64,000 bases of DNA from Pedobacter sp. PLR (GTDB lineage: Bacteria; Bacteroidota; Bacteroidia; Sphingobacteriales; Sphingobacteriaceae): assembly GCF_026239675.1 (NCBI RefSeq), contig NZ_JAPIVQ010000004.1:496001-560000 (forward strand), read 5' to 3'. A program made the translations under genes and the position numbers. Shown here piece after piece: positions 52,502 through 61,712 of the stretch (its first letter is position 1; every line of letters begins with the position of its first letter). The notes under the pieces were generated by a model that was not told the origin of the DNA, did no database searches, and saw only the letters and a program-made list of their open reading frames with translations.

Positions 52502-53768
52502 TCGTACATTAGCGCCTGAATCAAAACAGGTAGATGAAATAAATTTTATTGAACCATTAAAGCAACAGCTGGATAACGGAATTCCCGTGTTTACCATCAA
52601 TGCAGGTAAACAGGAACTGGTACGTATTGAGTTTATCTTTGAAAACGTAAACTGGGATCAAACGAAACCATTACAAGCAGTAACGGTAAGTCACCTGATC
52701 AATAACGGAACAGCGAAATTAACCGCCAAAGATATTGCTGAAAAGGTAGACTATTATGGTGCTTTCCTGCAAACAGAATATGGTGCAGACCAGTCGAGCG
52801 TAAAAGTTTATACTTTAAACAAACACCTAGCCGCGGTATTACCGATCTTAAGCTCCATCCTTAATGAAAGTGTTTTCCCTCAGCAGGAGCTGGATATCTA
52901 TGTGCAGAATCAAAAGCAATCCTTGCAGGTAAGCTTGCAAAAGAACGATTTCTTAGCAAGGAAGCATTTTGCACATGCCATATTCGGAGATTCCAGCTAT
53001 GGATCCAATATTGATGCTTCGGATTATGAAGCGATTCAACAGGCAGATTTGCTAAGCTATTTCAAGGCAGCTTATAAACCTGAAAATTGCACCATCATTG
53101 TTGCCGGAAAGTTTGAACAGCCAGAATTTGATCTTTTAAATGGCGTTTTAGGCAAAACCTGGAACAACAATGATCAGTCTGTCGTAAACAAATTTGATTT
53201 TACCAAGGGAACAGCAGGGGAGATCCTGATTGAGAAACCAGAGGCCATACAATCGGCTATCCGTATGGGTGCATTGGCCATCACCAGAAAACACAAAGAT
53301 TTTCCTGGCTTCCAGGTGATGAACTGCTTGCTGGGTGGTTATTTTGGCTCCCGTTTAATGGCCAATATCCGCGAGGATAAAGGGTATACCTATGGGATCG
53401 GATCGGCCATCGTTTCTTTAAAAGATGCTGGTTATTTCTTCATCGCAACAGAAGTAGGGGTAGATGTATGTAACAACACCTTAACTGAAATCGAAAAAGA
53501 GATTGATTTACTGAAATCAGAACTGGTATCGGAAGCAGAATTAAACCTGGTCCGTAACTACATGTTAGGTTCCATGTTGGGTAGCTTAGAGAATGCTTTT
53601 TCTCATGCTGATAAGTTCAAAAACGCCTATTTCTCTGGCCTTGATTACACTTATTACGATAACTATATCGAAACCGTGAAAACCATCACACCAGAAGATT
53701 TAAAACAACTGGCAAATCAATATTTAAATACTGCCGACTTCACCAAAGTCATCGTAGGTAAAAAATAG
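52494..53768 (+). CDS. M16-family peptidase, non-catalytic subunit
   Basis: The 424 residues have the same fold as the preceding protein but lack HxxEH (the corresponding position reads VTVSHLINNGTAK), so the site is dead. The C-terminal half shows the conserved glycine-loop and R/Y residues (GGYFGSRLMANIREDKGYTYG) that help bind substrate in the active-inactive pair. It overlaps the catalytic gene by 8 bp and ends at a strong terminator. Confidence 0.92.
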   Translation: MLNRTLAPESKQVDEINFIEPLKQQLDNGIPVFTINAGKQELVRIEFIFENVNWDQTKPLQAVTVSHLINNGTAKLTAKDIAEKVDYYGAFLQTEYGADQSSVKVYTLNKHLAAVLPILSSILNESVFPQQELDIYVQNQKQSLQVSLQKNDFLARKHFAHAIFGDSSYGSNIDASDYEAIQQADLLSYFKAAYKPENCTIIVAGKFEQPEFDLLNGVLGKTWNNNDQSVVNKFDFTKGTAGEILIEKPEAIQSAIRMGALAITRKHKDFPGFQVMNCLLGGYFGSRLMANIREDKGYTYGIGSAIVSLKDAGYFFIATEVGVDVCNNTLTEIEKEIDLLKSELVSEAELNLVRNYMLGSMLGSLENAFSHADKFKNAYFSGLDYTYYDNYIETVKTITPEDLKQLANQYLNTADFTKVIVGKK

Positions 53769-53773
53769 GAAGT

Positions 53774-53809
53774 TATCCTGGCTATTAAATTTTAGCCAGG
53801 ATACTTTTT
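53774..53809 (+). terminator. terminator of the M16 operon
   Basis: An 11-bp perfect stem (53774-53784 with 53793-53803) and 8-nt loop is followed by a T-run on the plus strand. The loop holds the stop codon of the convergent DUF3857 gene. Confidence 0.88.
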
Positions 53810-55677
53810 TGTTTATCTGCCTGGTAGAGCTTCTTACGAAAAGCAACATAATCATTGTATTTCTCTGCAGGATAGGTTTTATTCGATATGACAATCTTAC
53901 GCGTATAAATTAAGGTATTGTCTTTAACAACTGAGGTAGCAGTGTACTTTCCGAACTCGGAATCAACCGTTACATCTTTAGGGATAAATTCCACTTTAAA
54001 TCCTTTTGGAATGGTGTAAATCACTTCATCTTCATCCATATAGCCATATTTTACGGCAAAAGGTGTTCTTCTGTTTTCAATAACCGCAAGTGTATTCTCC
54101 ACTCTGTTCAGTAAGTTCAGGGTAAGAAATAATTTATCAGCTCCTTTGGTCATTAACTGGCTGCTTTTTAATTGAATACTGGAGTTGATCACCGGTAAGG
54201 TTTTATCAGGCTGCGTATAATTTAAAGAGGTGATCTCTATATTAGGAATAGAAAAGGAATTCATGATTCTTTTACGCTGATTTATCGGCTCACTGAGCAT
54301 CATCCCCAATTGATCCTCATATTGTGCATTTGCATATTTTGTATCTATCTGTATTTCTGCTGATCCTTCTTCATTCAGATTCACCTTAGTGATGCTGTGC
54401 ATATAATTGTGTTCAGGCTTAAGTATCGGCGTTTCTACTAACTTTCCCCCATCTGCTGTGACCAGTAAAACTGTTCTTCCAGAATTGTTATTACCTATAA
54501 ATCCTGCTGGACTGTAGTTGCTGGTGCATTCCAGCCAGGTGGTGTCTTTTGCCATGGGTACGCATAGGATCATATGGTTGGCCTGGTTCATACTCGCGTA
54601 TTTACGGTTTAGTGAAGGCATTCCATTACCGATCACCACCAGATTAGATTTGATACCAGCTTCTTCCAATAACGATTTCATGTAATTGGAAAGGCCTTTA
54701 CAATCGCCATAATTTACGCTGGAAACCTTTTCCGCAGATATAGGTTGAAATCCACCGATTCCAAGCTGAACACCTACATACCTTGTGTTTTCCTGCAGGT
54801 ATTTATACAATAGACTTACTTTTTCCTCAGCTGATCCCGCAGTTTTTACAATATTTTGCACTTTAGCTTTTGCCGGTTCTGAAAGTACCTGACTATTTTT
54901 ACTCAGCTCATACATCCAGGAGCCCAGGTTTTTCCAGTTCTCAATATTGGCTTTTGAATGGTCATATTCAAATTGATTCGGTGCAACAGTTACCCATGGA
55001 TTAACTGTTTTTAATCCGGTGCTTAAAGGTTCGCTATCCAGTGCCGGGATGGACGAACATGACCATTTGTACTCCATTTTGTCTTTTACCAGTATGGAAT
55101 CTGTTTTCAGGTCCTTACTGTGCAGGTATTTAAAACTTAATTCCTTTGGGATTTTAAAGGTGTAACTTGATTTTTCAACAGCCATACCAAAGCCAGCAGC
55201 AGCAAACCAGGAAGGATACGAAAGAATACCCTTATAATCTATCTCATAGCTATATTCAATGGTGTAGGGGAAAGTAGTGTGCAGAAACTCGAGGTACTTT
55301 ACCCTGCTGTCCTCATACATTGAACCATTAGAAACAGCACTGCGGTCTTTGAAGTCTGCAGCCCGGTATTCTTTGATTTTTTGACCTTTAGCATCATAAA
55401 GGCTCGCCTTTAAGTTGGAAATGTTTGAAAAGTTATCATAGTATTCGACCAGATTGGAGCTTCCTTCGCCGCTCTTGTTTAAGATGGTTACCGCAGTCTT
55501 ATACTGTTGTATTGCCGATCCTGGCCCTTTTACTTCATAGGTTAATTCTTCATTTCTGACCACTATACGGGCATTTTCCAAAAGCTCAACAGGAATTTTA
55601 CTGATATCATAAATCCCCTGAGCATTCAGTTGCAGGCTGGCAAAACCCAGGATGGCCATGAATATTATCTTTTTCAT
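53785..55677 (-). CDS. DUF3857/transglutaminase-like exported protein (copy 1)
   Basis: A signal peptide (KKIIFMAILGFASLQLNAQ) leads to a DUF3857 domain (about 50-260) and a transglutaminase-like domain with the Cys326 in NYGDCKGLSNYMKSLL, where His and Asp of the triad should follow (NQANHMILCVPM, TWLECTSN). A C-terminal beta domain ends the 630 residues. Bacteroidota encode many such proteins, often in pairs; their substrate is not known. It lies 2 bp after the paralogous gene upstream, so both come from one transcript. Confidence 0.9.
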   Translation of the reverse strand: MKKIIFMAILGFASLQLNAQGIYDISKIPVELLENARIVVRNEELTYEVKGPGSAIQQYKTAVTILNKSGEGSSNLVEYYDNFSNISNLKASLYDAKGQKIKEYRAADFKDRSAVSNGSMYEDSRVKYLEFLHTTFPYTIEYSYEIDYKGILSYPSWFAAAGFGMAVEKSSYTFKIPKELSFKYLHSKDLKTDSILVKDKMEYKWSCSSIPALDSEPLSTGLKTVNPWVTVAPNQFEYDHSKANIENWKNLGSWMYELSKNSQVLSEPAKAKVQNIVKTAGSAEEKVSLLYKYLQENTRYVGVQLGIGGFQPISAEKVSSVNYGDCKGLSNYMKSLLEEAGIKSNLVVIGNGMPSLNRKYASMNQANHMILCVPMAKDTTWLECTSNYSPAGFIGNNNSGRTVLLVTADGGKLVETPILKPEHNYMHSITKVNLNEEGSAEIQIDTKYANAQYEDQLGMMLSEPINQRKRIMNSFSIPNIEITSLNYTQPDKTLPVINSSIQLKSSQLMTKGADKLFLTLNLLNRVENTLAVIENRRTPFAVKYGYMDEDEVIYTIPKGFKVEFIPKDVTVDSEFGKYTATSVVKDNTLIYTRKIVISNKTYPAEKYNDYVAFRKKLYQADKQKSILAKI

Positions 55678-55679
55678 CT

Positions 55680-57683
55680 TTAGATCTTTTTTAAGACTAT
55701 CTGTTCTGCCTGTTTCCTGACAATATTTTTAAAAAACTCCTGGAGTCCTTTGTATTCTTCCGCAGTGTAAAAGGCTTTTTTGATGGAAATTTTACTGGTT
55801 ACCTGTACCGTATTGCCTTCTGTAGCAGTTAAAAATGTAAATGAAGCACTTTCATCAGCCATATTTATTTTTTCGCTTTTAGGTAACTTATCCAGTTGAT
55901 AGCCTGCCGGGAATTCAAGGTTAAAACGATAATTTTCTTCTGTAGGGTAGCCAAAATCAACCGGGAATTTTCTGTCTTCCAGCTTAAATGGGTTTTCTTT
56001 CGTTCTATCATATAAAAGTGGCGTAAAGTAAATTAAGTTTCCAGCCTCCTCTATATGGTCTTCAATTTCAACATCCATGCCCTCATTAACCGTTTCCTTC
56101 TGGTTGCTTACATTGTCAAGCTCATAGTTTTTTAGGCTCAAACCAGGATTACTGCTTTTGAAATCTTTTAGAAATGTCGCTTGGTTTACTGCCGATTGGT
56201 ACTTATTCCTGAAATGCAAGCCTTCATAGTTAGAATAAGAAGCGTAACGCTTCCCGGTCAGTTTATTATCTTCGGCCAATACCAGGGAATAAGTAATTCG
56301 TTTACTACTCAAGTCAAGGGGCTCAACATCAATCCAGTCACCGTTAATTGATTCCATATCAACTTTAAAGCCTTCATGATTCAGGTTGTCGAAACCAATC
56401 AGACCCGGAACATGGTTTTTATTTACGGCGTCCAGAAATAGGTAGGTTTCTCCTTTTGGTACCGCTACAATCACGTTGTCAAATTGACTGAGCATCGGCG
56501 CCCCGGAATGTGCCCCATTACTCCGCGTACTCAGGAGCACAGGGAAAGCAGGAATACCGGCTTCTTTTAACAGGGTATACAGACTCAGGTTAATATCTGC
56601 AGAACAACCTGTTTTCTTTTCAAATACGGATTTAGGATTCGTTTCATCGGTGTAAATACTGCTTTCTTCATTCCATTTTACATTATTTTTCACATAATTA
56701 AAGAGTATCGTAGTGACCGTATCCGGATTTGTTTCGTTTTTTATCAGCTCTTGAATAAGTGTTTTTTGACTGCCTCTTTTAGCGGTAAACAGGCCGAATT
56801 TTGGTTCCTCTTTAAGGGAGGTTATGATCTTTGGCCAGGTAGTAGTGATATCCTTGTGCATTTGATCAGGAAATCGGGTGGCGCTAAGTTCAAATTGAAC
56901 CTTACTGATGTAATCCTGGAGCGTGGTAATGAAAGGCTCAGCTTTCAAGGCAGGTATGTTTTCTGCAAAATAAGAATACTCATTGGCAAGTGCAGTAAGA
57001 CGATCTGTACCTGACGTAAATGTTTCTGAACTTTTCACTGTAGTAGGGTTTAAGAAGATAAAACCACCACCAGTAGTTTTGTAAATGAGGTATTCCGGAA
57101 TTTTAACGCGATAACCAGAGTACAGTACTGGTATATCCTTTTGGAAATACCAGGGTTTTAGCGTAAAGATGAAATCGGAGGCCACACGGTATTTGAATTC
57201 TATAATAGAGCCTTCCTTTACATTGGGTAAAGTGTATTTTTTTAAGGTGTAATTCTTGTCCTGTTTCTCTGAAAACTTGCCATCCTTATTGATCTTATAT
57301 GGTACTATTTTGCCAGCTTCCATATTATAGGTCGCAGCATCCAGGCTGGTTAGTTTGCTTTCATTTCCACTTTTATTGTAAAGTTGGATTTCCAGATTTG
57401 CGAGGTCGTACCCATTTTTATTGATCACTTTGTAGCGGGTATGTCGTTCATAAACATAGATGAACCCCTTTGTTTTAGGGCTAATCTCAAACCAGCCACG
57501 GCCAATATCAAATAAAGCGATTGCCGCCGCCGCTGAATCTACGCCTGTCGGCTTAATGTCAAATTCAGTTGGGCTAACCTTTCCATATCTGAAGTTTTTG
57601 GGATCCTGACCGCTTATTTGGGCAGAGGCAGAGATTACAGTCATTAGAAAAAGACTGCATAACAGTGTTTTTAGGGTGTGCAT
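55680..57683 (-). CDS. DUF3857/transglutaminase-like exported protein (copy 2)
   Basis: The 667 residues have the same layout: signal peptide (LKTLLCSLFLMTVISASAQ), a DUF3857 domain with LKKYTLPNVKEGSIIEFKYR, and a transglutaminase-like domain with Cys360 in KKTGCSADINLSLYTLL. The motif reads GCSAD in place of the GDCKD-like form of the neighbour, and DAVNKNHVPGLI supplies the likely His/Asp. It is the first gene of the pair, ending 2 bp before copy 1. A periplasmic or surface role is inferred from the signal peptide. Confidence 0.9.
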   Translation of the reverse strand: MHTLKTLLCSLFLMTVISASAQISGQDPKNFRYGKVSPTEFDIKPTGVDSAAAAIALFDIGRGWFEISPKTKGFIYVYERHTRYKVINKNGYDLANLEIQLYNKSGNESKLTSLDAATYNMEAGKIVPYKINKDGKFSEKQDKNYTLKKYTLPNVKEGSIIEFKYRVASDFIFTLKPWYFQKDIPVLYSGYRVKIPEYLIYKTTGGGFIFLNPTTVKSSETFTSGTDRLTALANEYSYFAENIPALKAEPFITTLQDYISKVQFELSATRFPDQMHKDITTTWPKIITSLKEEPKFGLFTAKRGSQKTLIQELIKNETNPDTVTTILFNYVKNNVKWNEESSIYTDETNPKSVFEKKTGCSADINLSLYTLLKEAGIPAFPVLLSTRSNGAHSGAPMLSQFDNVIVAVPKGETYLFLDAVNKNHVPGLIGFDNLNHEGFKVDMESINGDWIDVEPLDLSSKRITYSLVLAEDNKLTGKRYASYSNYEGLHFRNKYQSAVNQATFLKDFKSSNPGLSLKNYELDNVSNQKETVNEGMDVEIEDHIEEAGNLIYFTPLLYDRTKENPFKLEDRKFPVDFGYPTEENYRFNLEFPAGYQLDKLPKSEKINMADESASFTFLTATEGNTVQVTSKISIKKAFYTAEEYKGLQEFFKNIVRKQAEQIVLKKI

Positions 57684-57907
57684 GAGCGTTAGTTTGGTGC
57701 TACAATATAAAGCTTTATTTCCTGAAAGTGTAAATATTGCTTGGAAAGTTGTTTTTAAAATAAAACAATTATCTTAAGATTGCTTGTGGTTACTGGTAAG
57801 TTTGGTTTTTTTGTTTTGAAATTCATTTTTTAACAATTATCCAAACCATTAAATTCAAAGCGATTATTTGTTGATATTTGTGCCCAATTAAAATCTTTAA
57901 GCTAAAT

Positions 57908-58384
57908 ATGTCTCCGATTAAAATAGATGTGAACGACCTGACTTACAAAATAAATCCTGATTTGTCGACTATCGACTGGACTTACGTATGTGAGTTATTT
58001 GATAAGGTAGATTGGAGAACAAGGGTAGAAGCAGACATAGAAGCAGCCTTCAGAAGAAGCAGCTGGACCTTATTCATTTATAAGGGAGATCAGCTGATTG
58101 CTTTTGGAAGAACCATTGATGATGGCAGGTATTATGCAATCCTTGCAGATATCATTGTTGATCCGGATTTTCAGGGTAATGGACTGGGTAAATACCTGGT
58201 GAATACCTTAAATGAAAAACTAGGCGACAATTACCACTTCGTAAACCTGACTGCCGCTCCGGGCAAAGGTGATTTTTATAAAAGTCTGGGTTGGAAAAAA
58301 CAGTCTACCTGTTATATCTGGCCACAAGGACCGAAACAAAAAAGATTACATACAGAACCGGATCCGGAAGAGCCTACTGCTTAG
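57908..58384 (+). CDS. GNAT-family N-acetyltransferase
   Basis: With the ATG at 57908 the protein is 158 residues (MSPIKIDVNDLTYKINP); an in-frame TTG at 57878 would add ten residues that match nothing. The acetyl-CoA loop VDPDFQGNGLGKYLVNTLN is typical, preceded by LIAFGRTIDDGRYYAILADI and followed by FYKSLGWKKQST. The acceptor is unknown. It stands alone, divergent from the DUF3857 operon and convergent with the AraC gene. Confidence 0.85.
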   Translation: MSPIKIDVNDLTYKINPDLSTIDWTYVCELFDKVDWRTRVEADIEAAFRRSSWTLFIYKGDQLIAFGRTIDDGRYYAILADIIVDPDFQGNGLGKYLVNTLNEKLGDNYHFVNLTAAPGKGDFYKSLGWKKQSTCYIWPQGPKQKRLHTEPDPEEPTA

Positions 58385-58404
58385 TCGTTTATTGGGGTTC
58401 AGGC

Positions 58405-59223
58405 TCATGATTCTGAACTGAGGCTTGCTGTTTTTAGTGATTTAAAAGAAGATGGTCTTCTTCCTGTCATCTTGAAAAAGGTGTTGCTAAAGGAGGAGAT
58501 GCTATCGTAACCAACTTCATAAGCGATCTCACTTATCGTCAGATCGCTTTCCAACAACTTTTCCATCGCTTTAGTGATCCTCACCAGCTTCAGGTATTGA
58601 AAAAAAGAAATGTCTAAAGAAGCCAGAAAAACTCTGGATAAGGTACGTTCTGAAAATCCTGTGGCTGCGGCAATGGAAGCTAAGGTCAGTTCTTCTGATA
58701 AATGCTGGTGAATGTACTGTAATGCCGGTCTTAAACGCTCATTGTCGGTGGTAGGAACCACAATCGGCAGGGGATGTTTACTGATGTCCGGCAGGATGTT
58801 TTTTAAGGTATTTAAAAAGTCGTATTCAGGTGTTCCCGGCGCGATATTCCCATTCCAGTGCTCTGAATATTTGAGCATTTCCAATAACAGATTATTGACC
58901 GGGTAAATGCCAATCTGATCATAAAAAGGGGCTTGTTTTTCCGGATTCGTCGCAAAGTAAATGTTACGTACAATCGCAGAGCGATAGCGGTGTTCTAAAT
59001 GGTGTGCAACCCCTGCTGGAATCCAGAGGTAATGACGCCCGGGCAGAAAGTAAGATTTGTCATTCGCGTATAAAAAAATCACCCCGCCCTCCACATAAGT
59101 CAGTTGCCCTTTTACATGTTGATGGTGACGGAACCGGTCTTCAAACTTGCTATGCCACACATAAGTACTTTGAGGATGTTCGTCTATTGCCGATAACAGG
59201 CTTTCTTTAGTGTGCTGATCCAT
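58405..59223 (-). CDS. AraC-family transcriptional regulator
   Basis: The 272 residues have an N-terminal cupin-like sensor (about 20-110; HLEHRYRSAIVRNIYF) and a C-terminal pair of helix-turn-helices (about 175-270; LTLASIAAATGFSERTLSRV, DLTISEIAYEVGYDSISSFS, FKMTGRRPSSFKSL). It is divergent from the TolC/HlyD/MFS efflux operon, the classic arrangement for local control of a drug pump. The effector is unknown. A TATATTTG element lies just upstream of its ATG on the minus strand (59245-59238). Confidence 0.92.
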   Translation of the reverse strand: MDQHTKESLLSAIDEHPQSTYVWHSKFEDRFRHHQHVKGQLTYVEGGVIFLYANDKSYFLPGRHYLWIPAGVAHHLEHRYRSAIVRNIYFATNPEKQAPFYDQIGIYPVNNLLLEMLKYSEHWNGNIAPGTPEYDFLNTLKNILPDISKHPLPIVVPTTDNERLRPALQYIHQHLSEELTLASIAAATGFSERTLSRVFLASLDISFFQYLKLVRITKAMEKLLESDLTISEIAYEVGYDSISSFSNTFFKMTGRRPSSFKSLKTASLSSES

Positions 59224-59308
59224 ATGGCTGGTTTGAACAAATATATGTCACTTTAGATAAAAAAAAGAAAGAATTCTTAGCCGAAATTTGTAGCATTAAA
59301 TAATCTAT

Positions 59309-60649
59309 ATGAATTTTAGCTCGTATAAAAGAACATTCATGGGCTGTATGACCCTTCTTTTATCCTCTCTTTTTACCCATGCACAAGGTCCGCTGGACCC
59401 GGAAAACGCACTTTCCATCAGCCAGGTCTGGCAACTTACAGACAGTAACAGCAGGAAAATACAAATGAACAATCTGGAAGTCATGGCTTCCGAAGCAGGC
59501 ATCAAAGTGGCCAGATCAGAACGACTGCCTGAAATTCAGGCAAATGGTGTGTTGGCGCATATCTTTAAAATGCCCATTTATGAAAACGGTTTGTTTCATA
59601 CGCCAACACAATTTCCGGTAGAGCCTAAGTATTATAAAATATCCGGTGATGCTTACCTGAACATTTACAATGGTGGGAAAACCAACCGCGAAATTGCGGC
59701 CTCAAAGACAGAAAACGAACTGGCAATCGCGAAAAAGAACCTGAGCAAGCAGGAAATCCATTTCCTGGCTGCGGTTTATTTCTACGATGTGTACAGAAAC
59801 CAGTCCTATAAAACACTGCTGCTACAAGACATAAAAGACCGTGAAAAACAACTTCATGAGATCAACGTATTGTATAAAAACGGAACTGTGCTTAAAAGTG
59901 ATGTGCTCCGTGCAGAACTGCGCTTGTCGAAACAAAAAATGATGTTGACGGAAATTGAAAACAGCATCCATATCGCCGAACAGAAACTAAATATGCTGAT
60001 AGGAAGAGCTGACGATACGCCTTTAAAACCCCTCATTTCTGAAACAGAAACTGATCCGGTTTTAATCAAAGGGCTTGCTAATTATCTGGCTGCGGGACAA
60101 TCGAACTCTTTCAAGCTTCAGATTTCTGAACAGGAACAAAAACTCGGGGAATTGAAATTGAAACAAGTGAAGTCTGATATCCTGCCATCGGTGGGTTTAT
60201 TCGGAGAATATATGATGGCCTATCCGCAGATCCAGTTTTACCCTTATGCATTGGCCCCATATCGTAATGGGATGGCTGGGATTAAACTGAAAATCCCTGT
60301 TTCTGCACTTTACACCAATAAACATAAGGTGAAAGTAGCCGAGATCAAACTGCATCAGCAGGAAGTGGAAGATGAAGCGGTGAAAGACAATATCCGCCAG
60401 GAAGTACAGGAAAATTATATCCGTTATACAGAATCTTTGAAACGTATCGAAGTGGCGAATGAAAACATTAAGCAAGCTGCGGAAAGTTATCGTATCGTAC
60501 AGAATACTTATTTCAACCAGTTGTCTTTGTTGACGGATCTGCTGGATGCCGAAACCCAACTTTTACAATCTCGATTTGAACTGACAACTGCAAAAGTAAA
60601 TGCCAAAATACAATACTATCAATTAGAAAAAGCTGTAGGAAACCTATAA
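59309..60649 (+). CDS. TolC-family outer-membrane efflux protein
   Basis: A signal peptide (about 1-26, GCMTLLLSSLFTHAQGP) precedes two TolC half-repeats with the long amphipathic helices typical of the periplasmic tunnel (NLEVMASEAGIKVARSERLP, LLTDLLDAETQLLQSRFELT). The 446 residues are normal. It forms the outer-membrane channel of a tripartite pump with the HlyD and MFS proteins encoded immediately after (1-bp gap, then overlap), and its expression is probably controlled by the divergent AraC regulator. Confidence 0.93.
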   Translation: MNFSSYKRTFMGCMTLLLSSLFTHAQGPLDPENALSISQVWQLTDSNSRKIQMNNLEVMASEAGIKVARSERLPEIQANGVLAHIFKMPIYENGLFHTPTQFPVEPKYYKISGDAYLNIYNGGKTNREIAASKTENELAIAKKNLSKQEIHFLAAVYFYDVYRNQSYKTLLLQDIKDREKQLHEINVLYKNGTVLKSDVLRAELRLSKQKMMLTEIENSIHIAEQKLNMLIGRADDTPLKPLISETETDPVLIKGLANYLAAGQSNSFKLQISEQEQKLGELKLKQVKSDILPSVGLFGEYMMAYPQIQFYPYALAPYRNGMAGIKLKIPVSALYTNKHKVKVAEIKLHQQEVEDEAVKDNIRQEVQENYIRYTESLKRIEVANENIKQAAESYRIVQNTYFNQLSLLTDLLDAETQLLQSRFELTTAKVNAKIQYYQLEKAVGNL

Positions 60650-60650
60650 A

Positions 60651-61712
60651 ATGAGCACGCAAACACAAAATAAAACAGATAAAAGAATTTCAGTAGTCAC
60701 GACAATCGTTGCCGCTATAGTTATGGTGGTATTGTTGATTTGGGGAGGCCGTACGGTTTTTACCTATTTACGCTTCGAAGAAACCAATGATGCGCAGGTG
60801 GAAGAATATATCAATCCGGTTACCGCGAGGGTAAACGGCTATATCAAAACGGTGCGTTATATCGAAAATCAGGAAGTGAAAAAGGGGGATACCCTGGTGG
60901 TCATTGATGACAGCGATTATACCGTACAACAAGACGAAGCGGCTGCTTCACTGTCTAATGCAAAAGCACAGGTTTCTGTATTGCAAAGCAATATCCTGAC
61001 AGCTGGTACAGTTGCAGGTGCCAGTAAAGCAAAGATTGGTGCAGCCAAAGCAAAGTTGTGGAAGCAACAGGCAGATTACGACCGCTATAAAAAACTATTT
61101 GAAGCAGAATCTGCAACACGTCAGCAATTAGAAAGTATGCAAAGCATGCTGGAAGTGGCACAAGCAGAATATGCAGCGGCACAGGAAGACTATGCAGCGG
61201 CAATTTCTAAAACCAACGACATTAAAGCGCAGTCAGAAGTGCTCGTTTCTGAAATCCAACGCAGAGATGCGGTGTTGAAAAGAAACCATTTGAATACCTC
61301 TTACACGGTGATTTTAGCCCCTTATAACGGAAAAATGGGTAGGAGAACCATTCAACCCGGACAATTGGTACAAAGCGGACAAACCATCGCTTATATCGTA
61401 GATAGAGATGCAGGAAAATGGGTGATTGCGAATTTTAAAGAAACGCAGATTGGAAAGATGTATGTTGGAGAACCTGTAAATATTGAAGTGGATGCTTTTC
61501 CCGGCCAATCATTTTCAGGAAAGATAGAGTCGCTTTCAGCGGCCACCGGTTCCAGGTTTTCTTTATTGCCTCCCGACAATGCAACGGGTAATTTCGTGAA
61601 AATCGCACAGCGTATTCCGGTAAGAATCCGTTTGGAAGGTGCTACAGCAGCATTAACCAATCTAAACGCAGGAATGAGTGCAACGGTTCACATTAAAAAA
61701 GACCATGAGTAA
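60651..61712 (+). CDS. HlyD/EmrA-family membrane-fusion protein
   Basis: An N-terminal membrane anchor (about 17-38; VVTTIVAAIVMVVLLIWGG) is followed by a lipoyl-like half-domain (YINPVTARVNGYIKTVRYIE, VKKGDTLVVIDDSDY), an alpha-hairpin of about 110 residues and the second lipoyl half (LAPYNGKMGRRTIQPGQLVQ) with a beta-barrel (GKWVIANFKETQIGKMYVGE). The EmrA type pairs with an MFS pump. The 353 residues are normal. It is 1 bp after the TolC gene and overlaps the MFS gene by 8 bp. Confidence 0.94.
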   Translation: MSTQTQNKTDKRISVVTTIVAAIVMVVLLIWGGRTVFTYLRFEETNDAQVEEYINPVTARVNGYIKTVRYIENQEVKKGDTLVVIDDSDYTVQQDEAAASLSNAKAQVSVLQSNILTAGTVAGASKAKIGAAKAKLWKQQADYDRYKKLFEAESATRQQLESMQSMLEVAQAEYAAAQEDYAAAISKTNDIKAQSEVLVSEIQRRDAVLKRNHLNTSYTVILAPYNGKMGRRTIQPGQLVQSGQTIAYIVDRDAGKWVIANFKETQIGKMYVGEPVNIEVDAFPGQSFSGKIESLSAATGSRFSLLPPDNATGNFVKIAQRIPVRIRLEGATAALTNLNAGMSATVHIKKDHE

